DNA of 64,000 nucleotides, taken from Saprospiraceae bacterium (lineage in GTDB: Bacteria > Bacteroidota > Bacteroidia > Chitinophagales > Saprospiraceae). A model generated the notes under the pieces. The model saw only the letters and a list, made by a program, of their open reading frames with translations. It ran no database searches and was not told the DNA's origin. This document shows positions 33,855 to 43,932 of the stretch, piece after piece. The stretch is taken from positions 40,314 to 104,313 of the forward strand of contig JABFRV010000013.1 of NCBI GenBank assembly GCA_013140975.1, given 5' to 3'. Each line of letters begins with the position of its first letter. Position 1 is the first letter of the stretch. Position numbers and translations under genes: made by a program.

Positions 33855-35744
33855 TTACAGTTTACGGCTTACATTTAAATTTTCTTGTATAGCTATTAAG
33901 CTTAATATTGTATATGCAGCGTCAATTTTATTTTCCTTATTATCTTTTATTAATTTCTGTATTTCGTCATAATTAAAAATACCTATTTTCTCTACTTCTT
34001 TTCTTGAAAGTCTGGTATTAACCCATTCATCGAGATCATTCTTAATCCAACTACGAATAGGAGCACCAAATCCTGTCTTCGCCCTATAGATCACTTCATG
34101 TGGAAGATATTTTTCTGCTAATTTACGCAAAATAAACTTTGTTGTAGTTCCTTGTAATTTATACTCAACAGGCAATCTTGAGCTAAACTCCACCAATTCT
34201 TTATCTAAATATGGAACCCTAACTTCAACTCCTTCAGCCATTGATAACTTATCTGTATAATTTAAATTGTGATCTGTAAGAAAATATTTAATATCCCAAT
34301 AAAGACACTGATTGATAACTTCTTTTTCCTCCGGAATATTATTGAGTGACTCTAATAAAACTGATGCTGGCTTGTAATCTGCTATAAGACTTTTATACTT
34401 TTCTGTAAATAATGACTTTAATCTATTTTCATCGAGCCAAGCATATGTTTGTGCGAGCGCTTCCGTTAAATTTTTAGAACGATTGGCCGATATGTATTTA
34501 TCAATTCTTCGTTGCGAAAACTCAGAAGTAAAATTTCTGATCATTTTTAAGATTGTTGTTCCAAATGGAATCATGTTCAATCTGCGCGACTGGGTTATCA
34601 TCTGATGTCTTCGGTAGCCTGTAAATAAATCATCCCCTCCTGCGCCGGAAAGCAAAACGATATATCCCTCTTCTCTCGCGCGTTTACAAATATTCCTAAC
34701 ATGTAATGGAGCTAAATCTGCCTGTGGTTCATCCAGATGATAAATCATCTGGTCAAAATCATTGAGCATGTCCATCTTGGATTCACATATTGTAAGATCT
34801 ACATCCAATTTCTGTGCAACGAGTTTGGCATATGATAAATCATCCGAAAAACCTTCTTGCTGAAATTCTTTGCCTGTTGAAATTGTGTATGCTTTAATTT
34901 TTTTACCAGGATAAAGTTTGCGATACATAGCAACCAACAAGCTAGAGTCGAGCCCTCCCGAAAGAAAAAATCCAACCGGAACATCGGCTAATAACTGACG
35001 CTCCACTGCATTTAATAATTTTTCTTCTAACTCATCTTGCCAATATCTATAGTCCTTTATTTCCTTTGCCTTTGAAAATGGAATTTCGTAGTATTTTCGA
35101 CTTTGGAATTTTGTTGGATTCTCTAAGTCAATTGCAATATAATGTCCGGCTTCAAGCTTGTGTATTTCCTGAAAAGAAGTTATTTGACCCGGTGACCATA
35201 AATAGAAAAGATAATTCATGATTCCTTTCGGATCAACATGCAACTGGTCAGCAGTCAATTCGACAATAGCTTTGGACTCACTTGTAAAAATAAATCGATC
35301 ATTATCAGAATAATAGTACAAAGGCTTCACACCGAATTGATCTCTGGCAATTATAAGTTCATTCTTCTTCTTATCTAAAATTGCAAGGGCGAAAATTCCA
35401 TTTAACTTATTAAAAATCTCATCGCCATACTCTATATAACCATTTAATATCGTTTCTGTATCAGAAGATGAATTAAAGTTATACTTATAAGCCAATTCAT
35501 TTCTGATTTCCCAATGATTATAAATTTCACCATTAAAAATGATCCAGAAATTCTCATTCTGAGCTGACATAGGTTGATGACCTAAAGGAGATAAATCCTG
35601 AATCGCCAATCTCCAGAACATAAATAATAAATTCTGAAATTCTAATGCTCCCGAATCATCAGGACCTCTGTGGGAAAGCAAATTATGAATCCGATTCTTA
35701 TCGACTACAGAATGATTACCAATATATCCAAATATTCCGCACAT
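33855..35744 (-). CDS. asnB: Asparagine synthase-like glutamine amidotransferase in the glycan cluster
   Basis: 629 aa, standard for AsnB. The N-terminal nucleophile Cys2 (MCGIFGYIG) and NGEIYNHWEIR (about 72-82) form the glutaminase domain. The PP-loop FLSGGLDSSLLVAMYRKL (about 260-277) and LSGAGGDDLFTGYRRH (about 365-380) form the synthetase domain. The enzyme moves ammonia from glutamine to an acyl-AMP. In polysaccharide clusters such proteins often amidate uronic acids or similar sugars rather than make free asparagine. It sits 3 nt after the glycosyltransferase gene upstream, which supports a glycan role, but asparagine synthesis cannot be excluded. Confidence 0.9.
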   Translation of the reverse strand: MCGIFGYIGNHSVVDKNRIHNLLSHRGPDDSGALEFQNLLFMFWRLAIQDLSPLGHQPMSAQNENFWIIFNGEIYNHWEIRNELAYKYNFNSSSDTETILNGYIEYGDEIFNKLNGIFALAILDKKKNELIIARDQFGVKPLYYYSDNDRFIFTSESKAIVELTADQLHVDPKGIMNYLFYLWSPGQITSFQEIHKLEAGHYIAIDLENPTKFQSRKYYEIPFSKAKEIKDYRYWQDELEEKLLNAVERQLLADVPVGFFLSGGLDSSLLVAMYRKLYPGKKIKAYTISTGKEFQQEGFSDDLSYAKLVAQKLDVDLTICESKMDMLNDFDQMIYHLDEPQADLAPLHVRNICKRAREEGYIVLLSGAGGDDLFTGYRRHQMITQSRRLNMIPFGTTILKMIRNFTSEFSQRRIDKYISANRSKNLTEALAQTYAWLDENRLKSLFTEKYKSLIADYKPASVLLESLNNIPEEKEVINQCLYWDIKYFLTDHNLNYTDKLSMAEGVEVRVPYLDKELVEFSSRLPVEYKLQGTTTKFILRKLAEKYLPHEVIYRAKTGFGAPIRSWIKNDLDEWVNTRLSRKEVEKIGIFNYDEIQKLIKDNKENKIDAAYTILSLIAIQENLNVSRKL

Positions 35745-35747
35745 AGT

Positions 35748-36851
35748 TTAAAACTTAGAAGTGTGTTGAATTATCGAATATAATTTGTTGATGTACTTAT
35801 CAAGAGAATAATGAGAACTTGCAAATTTCACATTATGACTGCGTATCGTCTTCAATTCTTCGGGATGCTCTAACATCGTTTCAATTGAATCTGAAATTGC
35901 ATTTATATTTCTTGCCTCGACGATTGACCCTCCTTCTTTTCCAACGATTCCGGGAAGGTAATGATGATCTGAAACAATAATAGCATTACCGCAACGCATT
36001 GCTTCCAATATTGAAATTGGAAATGCTTCACTTGTATAAAAACTGGGTAAAATAAAAATATGAGAACGTGTTAAAAATTTAATTTTTGCATCTCTTTGAA
36101 GCACTCCGCAATATTCGATGCTCTTGTTTTCTAAATATGGTTGAAACTTCAACTTTACTTCTTCAGCAGACATAAAAGAATCTGAACCATAATTTCCGGC
36201 AATCTGTAATAGAACAGCAGGAAATTTCTTTTGCAACAATAAAAAGGCATCCAGAAGATCAAATATTCCCTTGCTAAAAATAAGATTTGAAAAGTAAGAA
36301 ATTACTATGGAATCTGAACTCTGATGACTCTTTATAGGAACTTGCAAAAGATTCATTCCCGGATCGTAGAAATTTTCTACAACTTCAATTCGTGCAGATT
36401 TTTCAAATTCCTTGTATTCATGTACCATTTCCAGCAATAAAGGAACAAATACATCCACCTTTTTGTAAGATGTATAATACAGTTTTTTTAAATAAGAAGG
36501 AAGCGACTCCAGGAACTTATTAAAGTGTGCGGCATGAATATGATTTATGATTCTTGCATTTTTGAACTTGGCCAATCGAATAAGAATAACATCCTTTAAT
36601 GAACCAAGAACCGATCGAGAGCCTGTTAGATATACAACAGAAATATCATACTTATTAAAAATCAAAAAATAATTTATTATTGAACGCAAGGCCCGAGCAG
36701 TTCTTACTAACTTATTAGATGATTCAAGGTTTTGGGAAATTAAAATCTTTGGTTCCTTAAAATGATCATATGCCATCTTAAAGGCATAAGACTGACCATG
36801 TATAGGAGGCGGATATGGCCCTGCAAATAATATATATTTATTGTTCTGCAT
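35748..36851 (-). CDS. Glycosyltransferase family 4 (GT-B)
   Basis: 367 aa from the ATG at 36851; a TTG 15 nt further up is less likely. Seen: FAGPYPPPIHGQSYA at the N-terminus (typical donor/acceptor loop), a second Rossmann segment IVISYFSNLIFSKGIFDLL (about 202-220) and the E-x7-E nucleotide-sugar motif in FPISILEAMRCGNAIIVS (about 292-309). It adds one sugar to the growing repeat unit at the inner membrane. Its start overlaps the Wzy gene by 14 nt. Sugar specificity unknown. Confidence 0.9.
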   Translation of the reverse strand: MQNNKYILFAGPYPPPIHGQSYAFKMAYDHFKEPKILISQNLESSNKLVRTARALRSIINYFLIFNKYDISVVYLTGSRSVLGSLKDVILIRLAKFKNARIINHIHAAHFNKFLESLPSYLKKLYYTSYKKVDVFVPLLLEMVHEYKEFEKSARIEVVENFYDPGMNLLQVPIKSHQSSDSIVISYFSNLIFSKGIFDLLDAFLLLQKKFPAVLLQIAGNYGSDSFMSAEEVKLKFQPYLENKSIEYCGVLQRDAKIKFLTRSHIFILPSFYTSEAFPISILEAMRCGNAIIVSDHHYLPGIVGKEGGSIVEARNINAISDSIETMLEHPEELKTIRSHNVKFASSHYSLDKYINKLYSIIQHTSKF

Positions 36852-38151
36852 ATTTTTTTGACACAAGAGAATAATAAATAAAATATGGGATGAGTAAAAA
36901 TATCAGGTTATCTACAAATTGAGGAAAAAATCCACGGGTAAACCACATAAATAAGGCCATCGTTAGTATTACTAAAAAAACACGATCCCGTGTTATACGA
37001 ATATCTCTTCCCCTGCTAACAAGTCCAAGGACCAATCCTACAACAAATGCTCCGATAAATAAAAAACCAATGTTTCCTGCAATCATAAAATACGCATAAT
37101 GCAAAGGCGCTTCTCCAGTTACCGCCCACACCGGTGGCAAATTATATGCTTCATCTACAATTGGAAATGCAGGAGGTGGATAAAATTGATCCTTCCAGTC
37201 ACCAACAATTGCCCGAGGCAAAGCCCGAATCAAAAAATATCCAAAAGTTACTCCATAATCATAACGAGGTGTTTCTCTAGTCTCATAATACTTAATAATA
37301 TTAATATCATCCAACATACCTCGCGTCTGCTCGGTCATTAATTCCACTACTTCAAATTGTGCAGGATTGTATTCAAATTCATCAAAAGCACCAATGATTA
37401 AAGGATACCTGTTGACCGTAATAAAAACAAAGAAATATAAAACCGCTATTCCAATTATGGCTGGACGAATGATCTGACGAATAGAAAACTTATAATTATA
37501 AATTGCCAAAAGCAACAATGCAAGTATTGTCATTATTATTCTATACCGGAACCCCATTAGTGCAAATAAGAAAAATGAAACAAGCACCAATACCAGCAGT
37601 GTTCTTTTATCAACCTTTGCTACATAACATATGATAATACAGGTAATCATAGAGTCCGCAAAATTCTTCAGGTAATTGGTAGCTCCTGAAGCGCCAAATA
37701 AATTCTCATCTGAACTTCCTCGAACTATATCCAGCAGATCTATACCACTTAATAAAAAGTTTACAATTACAAGCCCTGTACAAATAATAAATAAAACCAA
37801 AGCCAGGTTCTTATTATCCTTATGAATAACTATTGGCTTATCAAATTTTTTTTCTTTGGTAATAAAAAAGAAACCCAACAAAAAAAGAAGATTTGCGATT
37901 CCATAATACAATAGACCTTCATCATAATAATCGGAAATATTTTCTCCGACTCCCTGATAACCAACATCATCCCCCCAAATGCTTGATCGCCCAATGGAAT
38001 AAAAATACCAGGGTGTTAAAAAGTAATAGATACTATACAATAACCAACTAAACGTGAATATCAGATTTTTCCATAATCCTTTACCATATGCCATGAAAAA
38101 ACCAAAAGCATATACGAGAATATTAAATCCAATAATCAGGCTCATCTTCAT
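36838..38151 (-). CDS. Wzy-like O-antigen/oligosaccharide repeat-unit polymerase
   Basis: 437 aa, strongly hydrophobic with about 11-12 membrane segments and one larger periplasmic loop (about 255-330) with RYDYGVTFGYFLIRALPRA. This is the topology and low sequence conservation expected of Wzy polymerases, and motif LLLVLVSFFLFALMGFRYR is typical of the O-antigen polymerase family. The function is inferred from topology and from its place among Wzx, Wzz and glycosyltransferases. Two ATGs (38151 and 38145) are possible; the first overlaps the upstream gene by 4 nt. Confidence 0.78.
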   Translation of the reverse strand: MKMSLIIGFNILVYAFGFFMAYGKGLWKNLIFTFSWLLYSIYYFLTPWYFYSIGRSSIWGDDVGYQGVGENISDYYDEGLLYYGIANLLFLLGFFFITKEKKFDKPIVIHKDNKNLALVLFIICTGLVIVNFLLSGIDLLDIVRGSSDENLFGASGATNYLKNFADSMITCIIICYVAKVDKRTLLVLVLVSFFLFALMGFRYRIIMTILALLLLAIYNYKFSIRQIIRPAIIGIAVLYFFVFITVNRYPLIIGAFDEFEYNPAQFEVVELMTEQTRGMLDDINIIKYYETRETPRYDYGVTFGYFLIRALPRAIVGDWKDQFYPPPAFPIVDEAYNLPPVWAVTGEAPLHYAYFMIAGNIGFLFIGAFVVGLVLGLVSRGRDIRITRDRVFLVILTMALFMWFTRGFFPQFVDNLIFLLIPYFIYYSLVSKKYAEQ

Positions 38152-39287
38152 GCTGCAATAGTATTTAAATGATAAACCAACTTTTTTGCAAAAAAATCTG
38201 AAGAGAGTGAATCTCTTTGTCTCTGATTGACAGCTTTCATACTTTTCAAGACGTCTTCATTACTCAATAAATATTCTAGTTTATTGCGTACAGAATCTTT
38301 ATCGTTAATATTTACTTTATAACCATTAACATCATTCTTTATCCATTCCGACGCGCCGGCAGCTTCGGATGTGATTATTGCTAATCCTGAAGCTATTGCT
38401 TCATTAACGACTAGCCCCCAACCGTCATATCGTGTACAAAATAAAAATATATCTGCCAGTGCAAAAAAGTATGGAATATCGTGCTTTTGCTGAAAGCCAC
38501 AGAAATTAACAATCCCATGAATATCTTTTGCTTTTAATTCAGACATCAAAGGCCCGGAACCCAAAATCATACATCGTAGTTTATTTCTCAAATATTCGGG
38601 AAGATCATTTATCACATCCAACAATATATCCATTCCTTTTCGGTGTATTAAAGAACCGGAACTAAGAATTACAATCTTGTCATGCAATTTCAGAGAATCC
38701 TTAAGCTCAGATAATTTCTGTTGTGACAATCCCGACCTTTCAAATGAATCATTGTTGATATTGTAAGGTATGTTTACAAACTTCCAATTTGCAAATCCCA
38801 AACTTTTATAACTTTGTTCAGCTCTTTCCCCCACCCCAATTATCAGGTCAATTCTGGAAAGAAAGATTCGCAAATAAAATATCTTCAAGAAATTTTTAAT
38901 TGCATTTCCTTGTCGAATCGGTTCAGAATAAAATGCAATTTTCTTTTTTCGTTTCTTTAATATGATAGATGCTATAAGATTATTCAGTGCAAAATAATTT
39001 CCTCCCAGGATTACCCACTCGGCAGATTCATTCTTGGCAATACTAAAGATCTCGTGACTATAGTGAAAATCCTTAAATATCTTTTGGATCCATCTGGCAA
39101 ATAAACTATTGCTTAAAATTTGTCTGCTATAAGAAACGGAATTTAAAATCCAGTTTCTGTCATTCTCACTCTTATCATAGAATACGGCGTGAAAATCGCT
39201 GACATTGGACAAAGCACTAAAAAAATCATCCTGATACGGAGTAGGAATATTGCTGTAAAAAGCAAGCTTTATTCTTTCTTTAATCAT
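38148..39287 (-). CDS. Glycosyltransferase family 4 (GT-B)
   Basis: 379 aa. N-terminal LAFYSNIPTPYQDDFFSAL is the acceptor side. VILSSGSLIHRKGMDILLDV (about 206-225) starts the nucleotide-sugar domain, and ADIFLFCTRYDGWGLVVNEAIASGLAIITS (about 275-304) contains the donor-site Glu pair. Family 4 enzymes are retaining transferases using NDP-sugars. 4-nt overlaps on both sides show tight translational coupling. Sugar specificity unknown. Confidence 0.88.
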   Translation of the reverse strand: MIKERIKLAFYSNIPTPYQDDFFSALSNVSDFHAVFYDKSENDRNWILNSVSYSRQILSNSLFARWIQKIFKDFHYSHEIFSIAKNESAEWVILGGNYFALNNLIASIILKKRKKKIAFYSEPIRQGNAIKNFLKIFYLRIFLSRIDLIIGVGERAEQSYKSLGFANWKFVNIPYNINNDSFERSGLSQQKLSELKDSLKLHDKIVILSSGSLIHRKGMDILLDVINDLPEYLRNKLRCMILGSGPLMSELKAKDIHGIVNFCGFQQKHDIPYFFALADIFLFCTRYDGWGLVVNEAIASGLAIITSEAAGASEWIKNDVNGYKVNINDKDSVRNKLEYLLSNEDVLKSMKAVNQRQRDSLSSDFFAKKLVYHLNTIAA

Positions 39288-40501
39288 ATCGTCGGAAGAT
39301 TAAGAATTAATCTTTCTTCATACGCTTTTGCACTGCCATACTGAGAACGATGCAGAGCAGCTTCTGACATTCGAGCATATTCATCGGGGTCTGATAATCT
39401 TTGTAAGTAAGAAATAATCGTATCATAATCATTCGCTCTGACTATAAATCCTGATACTTCATGCTCAATAATAGATCCTGCTTCCTTTGTAGTAATAACA
39501 GGTATTCCAAGACTTAATGCTTCATACACTACAGTGGCAGAGCCTTCTCCTATTGTTAAAAATAGCAAAACGTCAACAGAACTAAATTCGCGTAATAAAT
39601 CTTTTCTATTAAGATGACCTGTGAGTCGTATGGATTTTTTTAATAACTCTATTTTCTCTTCAGGAAGATTTGAGCCCAATCCGCCAATTGCAACAAACTC
39701 AGCATTAATTCCTTTTCCTGAGAGATTATAAAAATGATGAATTCCTTTTCGTAATTCAAGTGCTCCAATAGTCGCAATTTTTAGTCTTTGTTGTAATTTT
39801 CTCGGAGTTTCAGTTTTCGCAAACGTATATCCATAAGGAATCAATCTGAAATCTTTCAATTGTATGCCTTCTTCTTTAATTGCATCTAATACCGCCTGCG
39901 AAGGCGCTACTACACAGTCTGCCTGCTGCAATTCCTTTCTTTCTTGTTCAGCGTACTTAATAAATAATTCATCATTTATAATCTCAGAAGTTTTAGTGAG
40001 CGTCCAATCCGGATACTGAGATTCTTCATCAGAAATTCTATTCAGGTAATATCGAATAGGCAGACTGCATTGCTCCAAAACGATCTTTGAGACCTTATTT
40101 TCCTGAATTATATTGTAAGCTGCTGTATTATATAAATATAAATGAGTACAGACATCTTTCTTCCAGACATCTAAGATTCTTTTAGAAAATTCTTCTTCTG
40201 CCCACAAATAATTTCCAAATTCTTCAGCCTGAGTATAAATTGCTTTATTTTTTCTTGCAAAGTACTCCCAACCCAAGCGAGGAAAATGAGTTACCATTGA
40301 AGTTGGAATTTTTGATCTTCTTTGCATCAATCTTTTTGCAGATTCCACACCCAAAAGAGAAAATAACCACGATATAAATTTTATAGGTTGCTTATCAGCG
40401 CATATATCTGTATATAAGCAAGACAACATTTGATTCTTATACAATGCTCTTGCAACTGTATAATTCATTCGGGAACCAAGTTGGCATACACTATATTTCA
40501 C
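39284..40501 (-). CDS. Glycosyltransferase family 4 (GT-B)
   Basis: 405 aa. Donor domain begins LKIATIGALELRKGIHHFYN (about 240-259); the E-x7-E-like motif lies in GEGSATVVYEALSLGIPVITTKE (about 318-340). The N-terminal half is less typical (YNTAAYNIIQE, VLEQCSLPIRYYL) and resembles transferases annotated from Bacteroidota capsule clusters. It probably adds one residue of the repeat unit. It overlaps both neighbours by 4 nt. Confidence 0.87.
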   Translation of the reverse strand: MKYSVCQLGSRMNYTVARALYKNQMLSCLYTDICADKQPIKFISWLFSLLGVESAKRLMQRRSKIPTSMVTHFPRLGWEYFARKNKAIYTQAEEFGNYLWAEEEFSKRILDVWKKDVCTHLYLYNTAAYNIIQENKVSKIVLEQCSLPIRYYLNRISDEESQYPDWTLTKTSEIINDELFIKYAEQERKELQQADCVVAPSQAVLDAIKEEGIQLKDFRLIPYGYTFAKTETPRKLQQRLKIATIGALELRKGIHHFYNLSGKGINAEFVAIGGLGSNLPEEKIELLKKSIRLTGHLNRKDLLREFSSVDVLLFLTIGEGSATVVYEALSLGIPVITTKEAGSIIEHEVSGFIVRANDYDTIISYLQRLSDPDEYARMSEAALHRSQYGSAKAYEERLILNLPTI

Positions 40502-41694
40502 TTTGACAGATTCAGCAATAACTTGATATTATGAAAAAGAATTCCAGGACGTGAACTAGCCTTCGACTCAAAATTTCTATATTGAAGGCTTGCCTCATGA
40601 ACATTACTAATATTATATCTCCCGCATGGAATAAAAACATTATTCGTCCAGATCTTTAAGTAGTTTAACCCATTGAGGAATTTCTTTTGTAATTTAATAA
40701 ATGGAGAATAAACGGGTATATTCAGTTTCACATTCTGTTTTAAAGCAATACTCTTTAACTTTTCTATGTCTCTTTCCAGAAAATCCAGTCGGATGCAATC
40801 CTTAACTGCACGATCCAATAGAAACTGTGGATGTATATGAACATCAGAACGCATGACTCCCTGATCTTTTGCCTGCAAATACGTTTCCCATACAAGTACA
40901 GGATACACATGCACAAACTCCAGAGCTGAATGAAATGGATGAGATTCAGATTCTTTTATAAAAGCATTGTTCTGTTCCTTAAATTCTTCTTTATTTTGAA
41001 TCTGTGCCGCACCATTTGATTTAGCAGAATGCCCTGCAATACTTAATGGCTGATGTGAATAGACATATTCCTCCATTGCAGAAGACAGAACCATCGCGGA
41101 ATAAATATCCGGAATCTTTGAATGAAAAAACACTCCTCCACTTTTGTTTTGAATGTTACGGATTGTATCAATATTTACAAATCCTGCATACAACCACGGA
41201 AGATCTCCCGGATACTTTTTTAAGTTTAAAACCTCCTCAAGAACATCTTTCGTTTTACGCAATTCTATTCCATTAGCATTTGGAATGCTCAACAAATTTT
41301 TAATCTTTACAAAATTGTTATTTGGCCATCTATAGAAAGATTGTTGCCAGGAAATGGCATCCGTTTGATATTGATTCAATAAGTCATTAATTCGCAACAA
41401 CGAATCAGGCAGAAAAGCATCATCGTCTCCAAGTATAGTTACCATACCGGAATTCACTTTGGACAAAGCAAATTCCCAATTCGCCGTCATTCCTAATTTT
41501 CCCGGAGTACGATAATATTTTATTCTCTCATCCTTAAAAGAATGAACCACCTCATAAGTATCATCTTCACTACAATTGTCAGAAATGACAATTTCAAAAT
41601 CAGGATATTGAATTGCCAGACAAGAAGTTAAAGTCCATTGTAGCGTTTCAGCTCTGTCTTTTGTAGGAATAATAATTGTAAACTTCCTTTTCAT
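40498..41694 (-). CDS. Glycosyltransferase family 2 (GT-A)
   Basis: 398 aa. Classic GT2 N-terminus: FTIIIPTKDRAETLQWTL (5-22), DFEIVISDNCSEDDTYEVV (about 32-50) and the metal-binding DxD-like GDDDAF (about 89-94). The C-terminal half is long, ending in a helical region. GT2 enzymes are inverting transferases. Its product within this glycan is unknown. It overlaps the Wzx and GT4 genes by 4 nt each. Confidence 0.9.
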   Translation of the reverse strand: MKRKFTIIIPTKDRAETLQWTLTSCLAIQYPDFEIVISDNCSEDDTYEVVHSFKDERIKYYRTPGKLGMTANWEFALSKVNSGMVTILGDDDAFLPDSLLRINDLLNQYQTDAISWQQSFYRWPNNNFVKIKNLLSIPNANGIELRKTKDVLEEVLNLKKYPGDLPWLYAGFVNIDTIRNIQNKSGGVFFHSKIPDIYSAMVLSSAMEEYVYSHQPLSIAGHSAKSNGAAQIQNKEEFKEQNNAFIKESESHPFHSALEFVHVYPVLVWETYLQAKDQGVMRSDVHIHPQFLLDRAVKDCIRLDFLERDIEKLKSIALKQNVKLNIPVYSPFIKLQKKFLNGLNYLKIWTNNVFIPCGRYNISNVHEASLQYRNFESKASSRPGILFHNIKLLLNLSK

Positions 41695-43190
41695 GCTGAT
41701 TTGAAATAGTTAAGAAATGAGTTCAGAGGCTTTTCAGAACTTATTCGATTCAAAAGCAACATCTGCGCAGGAACTGCAATTATAATTAATGCGAAAAATA
41801 AACAATAAGGAATGTCAACATTGTTTACAAAATAATACAGTCCAATACTACAGATTATTCCACAGAATAAAAGAACACCGATATCCTGTATGTAATATTT
41901 AAATTGCTCATCCTTTAAAATTCGTGTATGCATAATGGGAATCTCAAAAGCAAAATACATTGCATTCAAAATACACCAGATCCAGCATGCCCCAATAATT
42001 CCAAAATGAAAAACTGAATAATACAATGCTGGCAACAATATAATAAGTGCTATAAAATTCTTAACAATAGACAATTTCGTCCATCGGTGAGCCATTTGAA
42101 GGTAATATGGCATCGTTACAAATCCATTCAAAGTAAATCCTATTAAGAGAATTCTAACAAATGGAGCGAGGGCTTCAGATTTAGCGTTATCGCCAAACCA
42201 TAATCCGAGTATTTGAGGCATAAATGCTATGACAATCAAAACAACCGGAATAATCAGAATAGAAATCATCTGACAAGATCTATGATAAACCTGCGTTAAT
42301 CGACTTATCTGATTTTGTGATCGCTCTGCAATGAATACAGGATAAAATGCAGATGCTACTGCTCCATAAATTCGCGCAGGCAAAGAAGCAATCGTAAACG
42401 CTAAAGTGTAAATTGAAAACTCGGTTATTCCAACCATTTTACCCAGAACAAATTTATCTGTTTGCGTTACAAGAATTGCGGCCAAAGAAATTAAACTAAC
42501 ACTTATACTGAATTTCCAGTTCTCTTTAATAACTTCTGGGTCAAATCTGTATCCTTCATCTGTTCTTACTTCATTGTATATAAATCGCCTCAGAAAAATA
42601 ATCGTAAAAAGCGTAATTACAATATTCACTATAAAGAAAACAGAAACACTTTTATTGATATATGTTGCAACTATTAGTATTCCTGCAAACTTTATAATTT
42701 CCAAAATGATCAATATGATGTTCATGTTGAATTGCTTTTGCAATCCACTCATTGCTCCCATATAAAAACTCATAGGAAACCTCACCACAACCAAAATAGC
42801 AATATAAAGAACGTTGGCTTCCAACTCACTTTGCGAATATCCCTTCTGCCCTATCCATTGGTCTGTAATAAAAGGAAGGAATAATATTATTATACCAAAA
42901 ATGAATATACCTATCGCCCAATAAATAATTTCAAAAGTCCAAAGCAGATTAGATGCTTTTCCTTTCTCATCTTCTCTTGAAACACAACTTGCCAATGATT
43001 GAACTATCGTAGTACTCATTCCTAAATCAAACATAACAAATACCGCCTGCAATGCAACAAACAATCCAATTAATGCATAAGACTCCATGCCAAAAGTATT
43101 CGTATAAAACGGTAACAAAACAAGCTGTGTTACTAGAAACACAGCTTGCATTGCAAGATTGGAAACGATATTTTTATTGGTACTTGCCAA
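41691..43190 (-). CDS. Wzx-like oligosaccharide flippase
   Basis: 499 aa with 12-14 predicted membrane helices. It matches the MATE/MVF-like polysaccharide transporter family: N-terminal SNLAMQAVFLVTQLVLLPFY, central QTDKFVLGKMVGITEFSIYTLA (about 245-266) and YGAVASAFYPVFIAERS (about 273-289). It flips the lipid-linked repeat unit to the periplasm for Wzy. It lies 4 nt after the CmcI-like gene. Confidence 0.9.
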   Translation of the reverse strand: MASTNKNIVSNLAMQAVFLVTQLVLLPFYTNTFGMESYALIGLFVALQAVFVMFDLGMSTTIVQSLASCVSREDEKGKASNLLWTFEIIYWAIGIFIFGIIILFLPFITDQWIGQKGYSQSELEANVLYIAILVVVRFPMSFYMGAMSGLQKQFNMNIILIILEIIKFAGILIVATYINKSVSVFFIVNIVITLFTIIFLRRFIYNEVRTDEGYRFDPEVIKENWKFSISVSLISLAAILVTQTDKFVLGKMVGITEFSIYTLAFTIASLPARIYGAVASAFYPVFIAERSQNQISRLTQVYHRSCQMISILIIPVVLIVIAFMPQILGLWFGDNAKSEALAPFVRILLIGFTLNGFVTMPYYLQMAHRWTKLSIVKNFIALIILLPALYYSVFHFGIIGACWIWCILNAMYFAFEIPIMHTRILKDEQFKYYIQDIGVLLFCGIICSIGLYYFVNNVDIPYCLFFALIIIAVPAQMLLLNRISSEKPLNSFLNYFKSA

Positions 43191-43194
43191 AATT

Positions 43195-43923
43195 CTATTT
43201 TATCCTTTTAAGATATCCTTGTGGTGCTACACTGATTAATAATTTATTATCTATCTGTTCATCAATAACAAACTGATCATGTTCTTTTAAAAACTGAAAA
43301 ACTGCTGTCTTAGCATTGTCTCCAACATCCCAGGGTCTGTCATACATTCCATTTGGCATATCTTCTATGATTGTATCAAATACTACAAGGTATGAATTGA
43401 GAGTAACAAACTTGTTGTATAATTTTAATTCCTGATATACGTGATCATGCGTGTGATTGGAATCCAATAATACCATAACTACATCTGATGATTTAACTTC
43501 TTTTGCAACACTTTCAACAATTGAAGTATCAACAGAAGAACCTTGAATCATCCTGATTCTTTTGAACATAGGATGAGACTCAATGGCTAGTTTATTATGC
43601 TCACGAATGTCAATATCCACGCCGATTACCTTTCCTTTACCAATCAATTCCATTATAGACGCATAATATATTAGGGATCCTCCATGCGCAATTCCTGTCT
43701 CTATAATAACATCAGGCTGAATCTGCCATATTAATTCCTGCATTGCAATCATATCTTGCGGATACTGAATTATAGGCCTCCCCATCCAACTAAAGTTATA
43801 TGAATATTTATCCCGGTTTGAAATTACATTGAACTCATGTGCAGATTTTCGCAAATCTTCATTCTTTCCAAATGATGAGATTCTTTCTTTTCTTTCTATT
43901 TCAAATTCTTTTATTGGATCCAT
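43195..43923 (-). CDS. Cephalosporin hydroxylase (CmcI)-like SAM-dependent methyltransferase
   Basis: 242 aa. SAM-site motif DVIIETGIAHGGSLIYYAS (about 74-92), acidic segment VIGVDIDIREHN (about 102-113) and LLDSNHTHDHVYQEL (about 152-166) mark the CmcI family (Rossmann methyltransferase). In LPS and capsule clusters, relatives act as sugar O-methyltransferases (for example on rhamnose). Here it is a likely O-methyltransferase for a sugar of the repeat unit. It ends 4 nt before the Wzx start. Confidence 0.85.
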   Translation of the reverse strand: MDPIKEFEIERKERISSFGKNEDLRKSAHEFNVISNRDKYSYNFSWMGRPIIQYPQDMIAMQELIWQIQPDVIIETGIAHGGSLIYYASIMELIGKGKVIGVDIDIREHNKLAIESHPMFKRIRMIQGSSVDTSIVESVAKEVKSSDVVMVLLDSNHTHDHVYQELKLYNKFVTLNSYLVVFDTIIEDMPNGMYDRPWDVGDNAKTAVFQFLKEHDQFVIDEQIDNKLLISVAPQGYLKRIK

Positions 43924-43932
43924 TATATTTAT

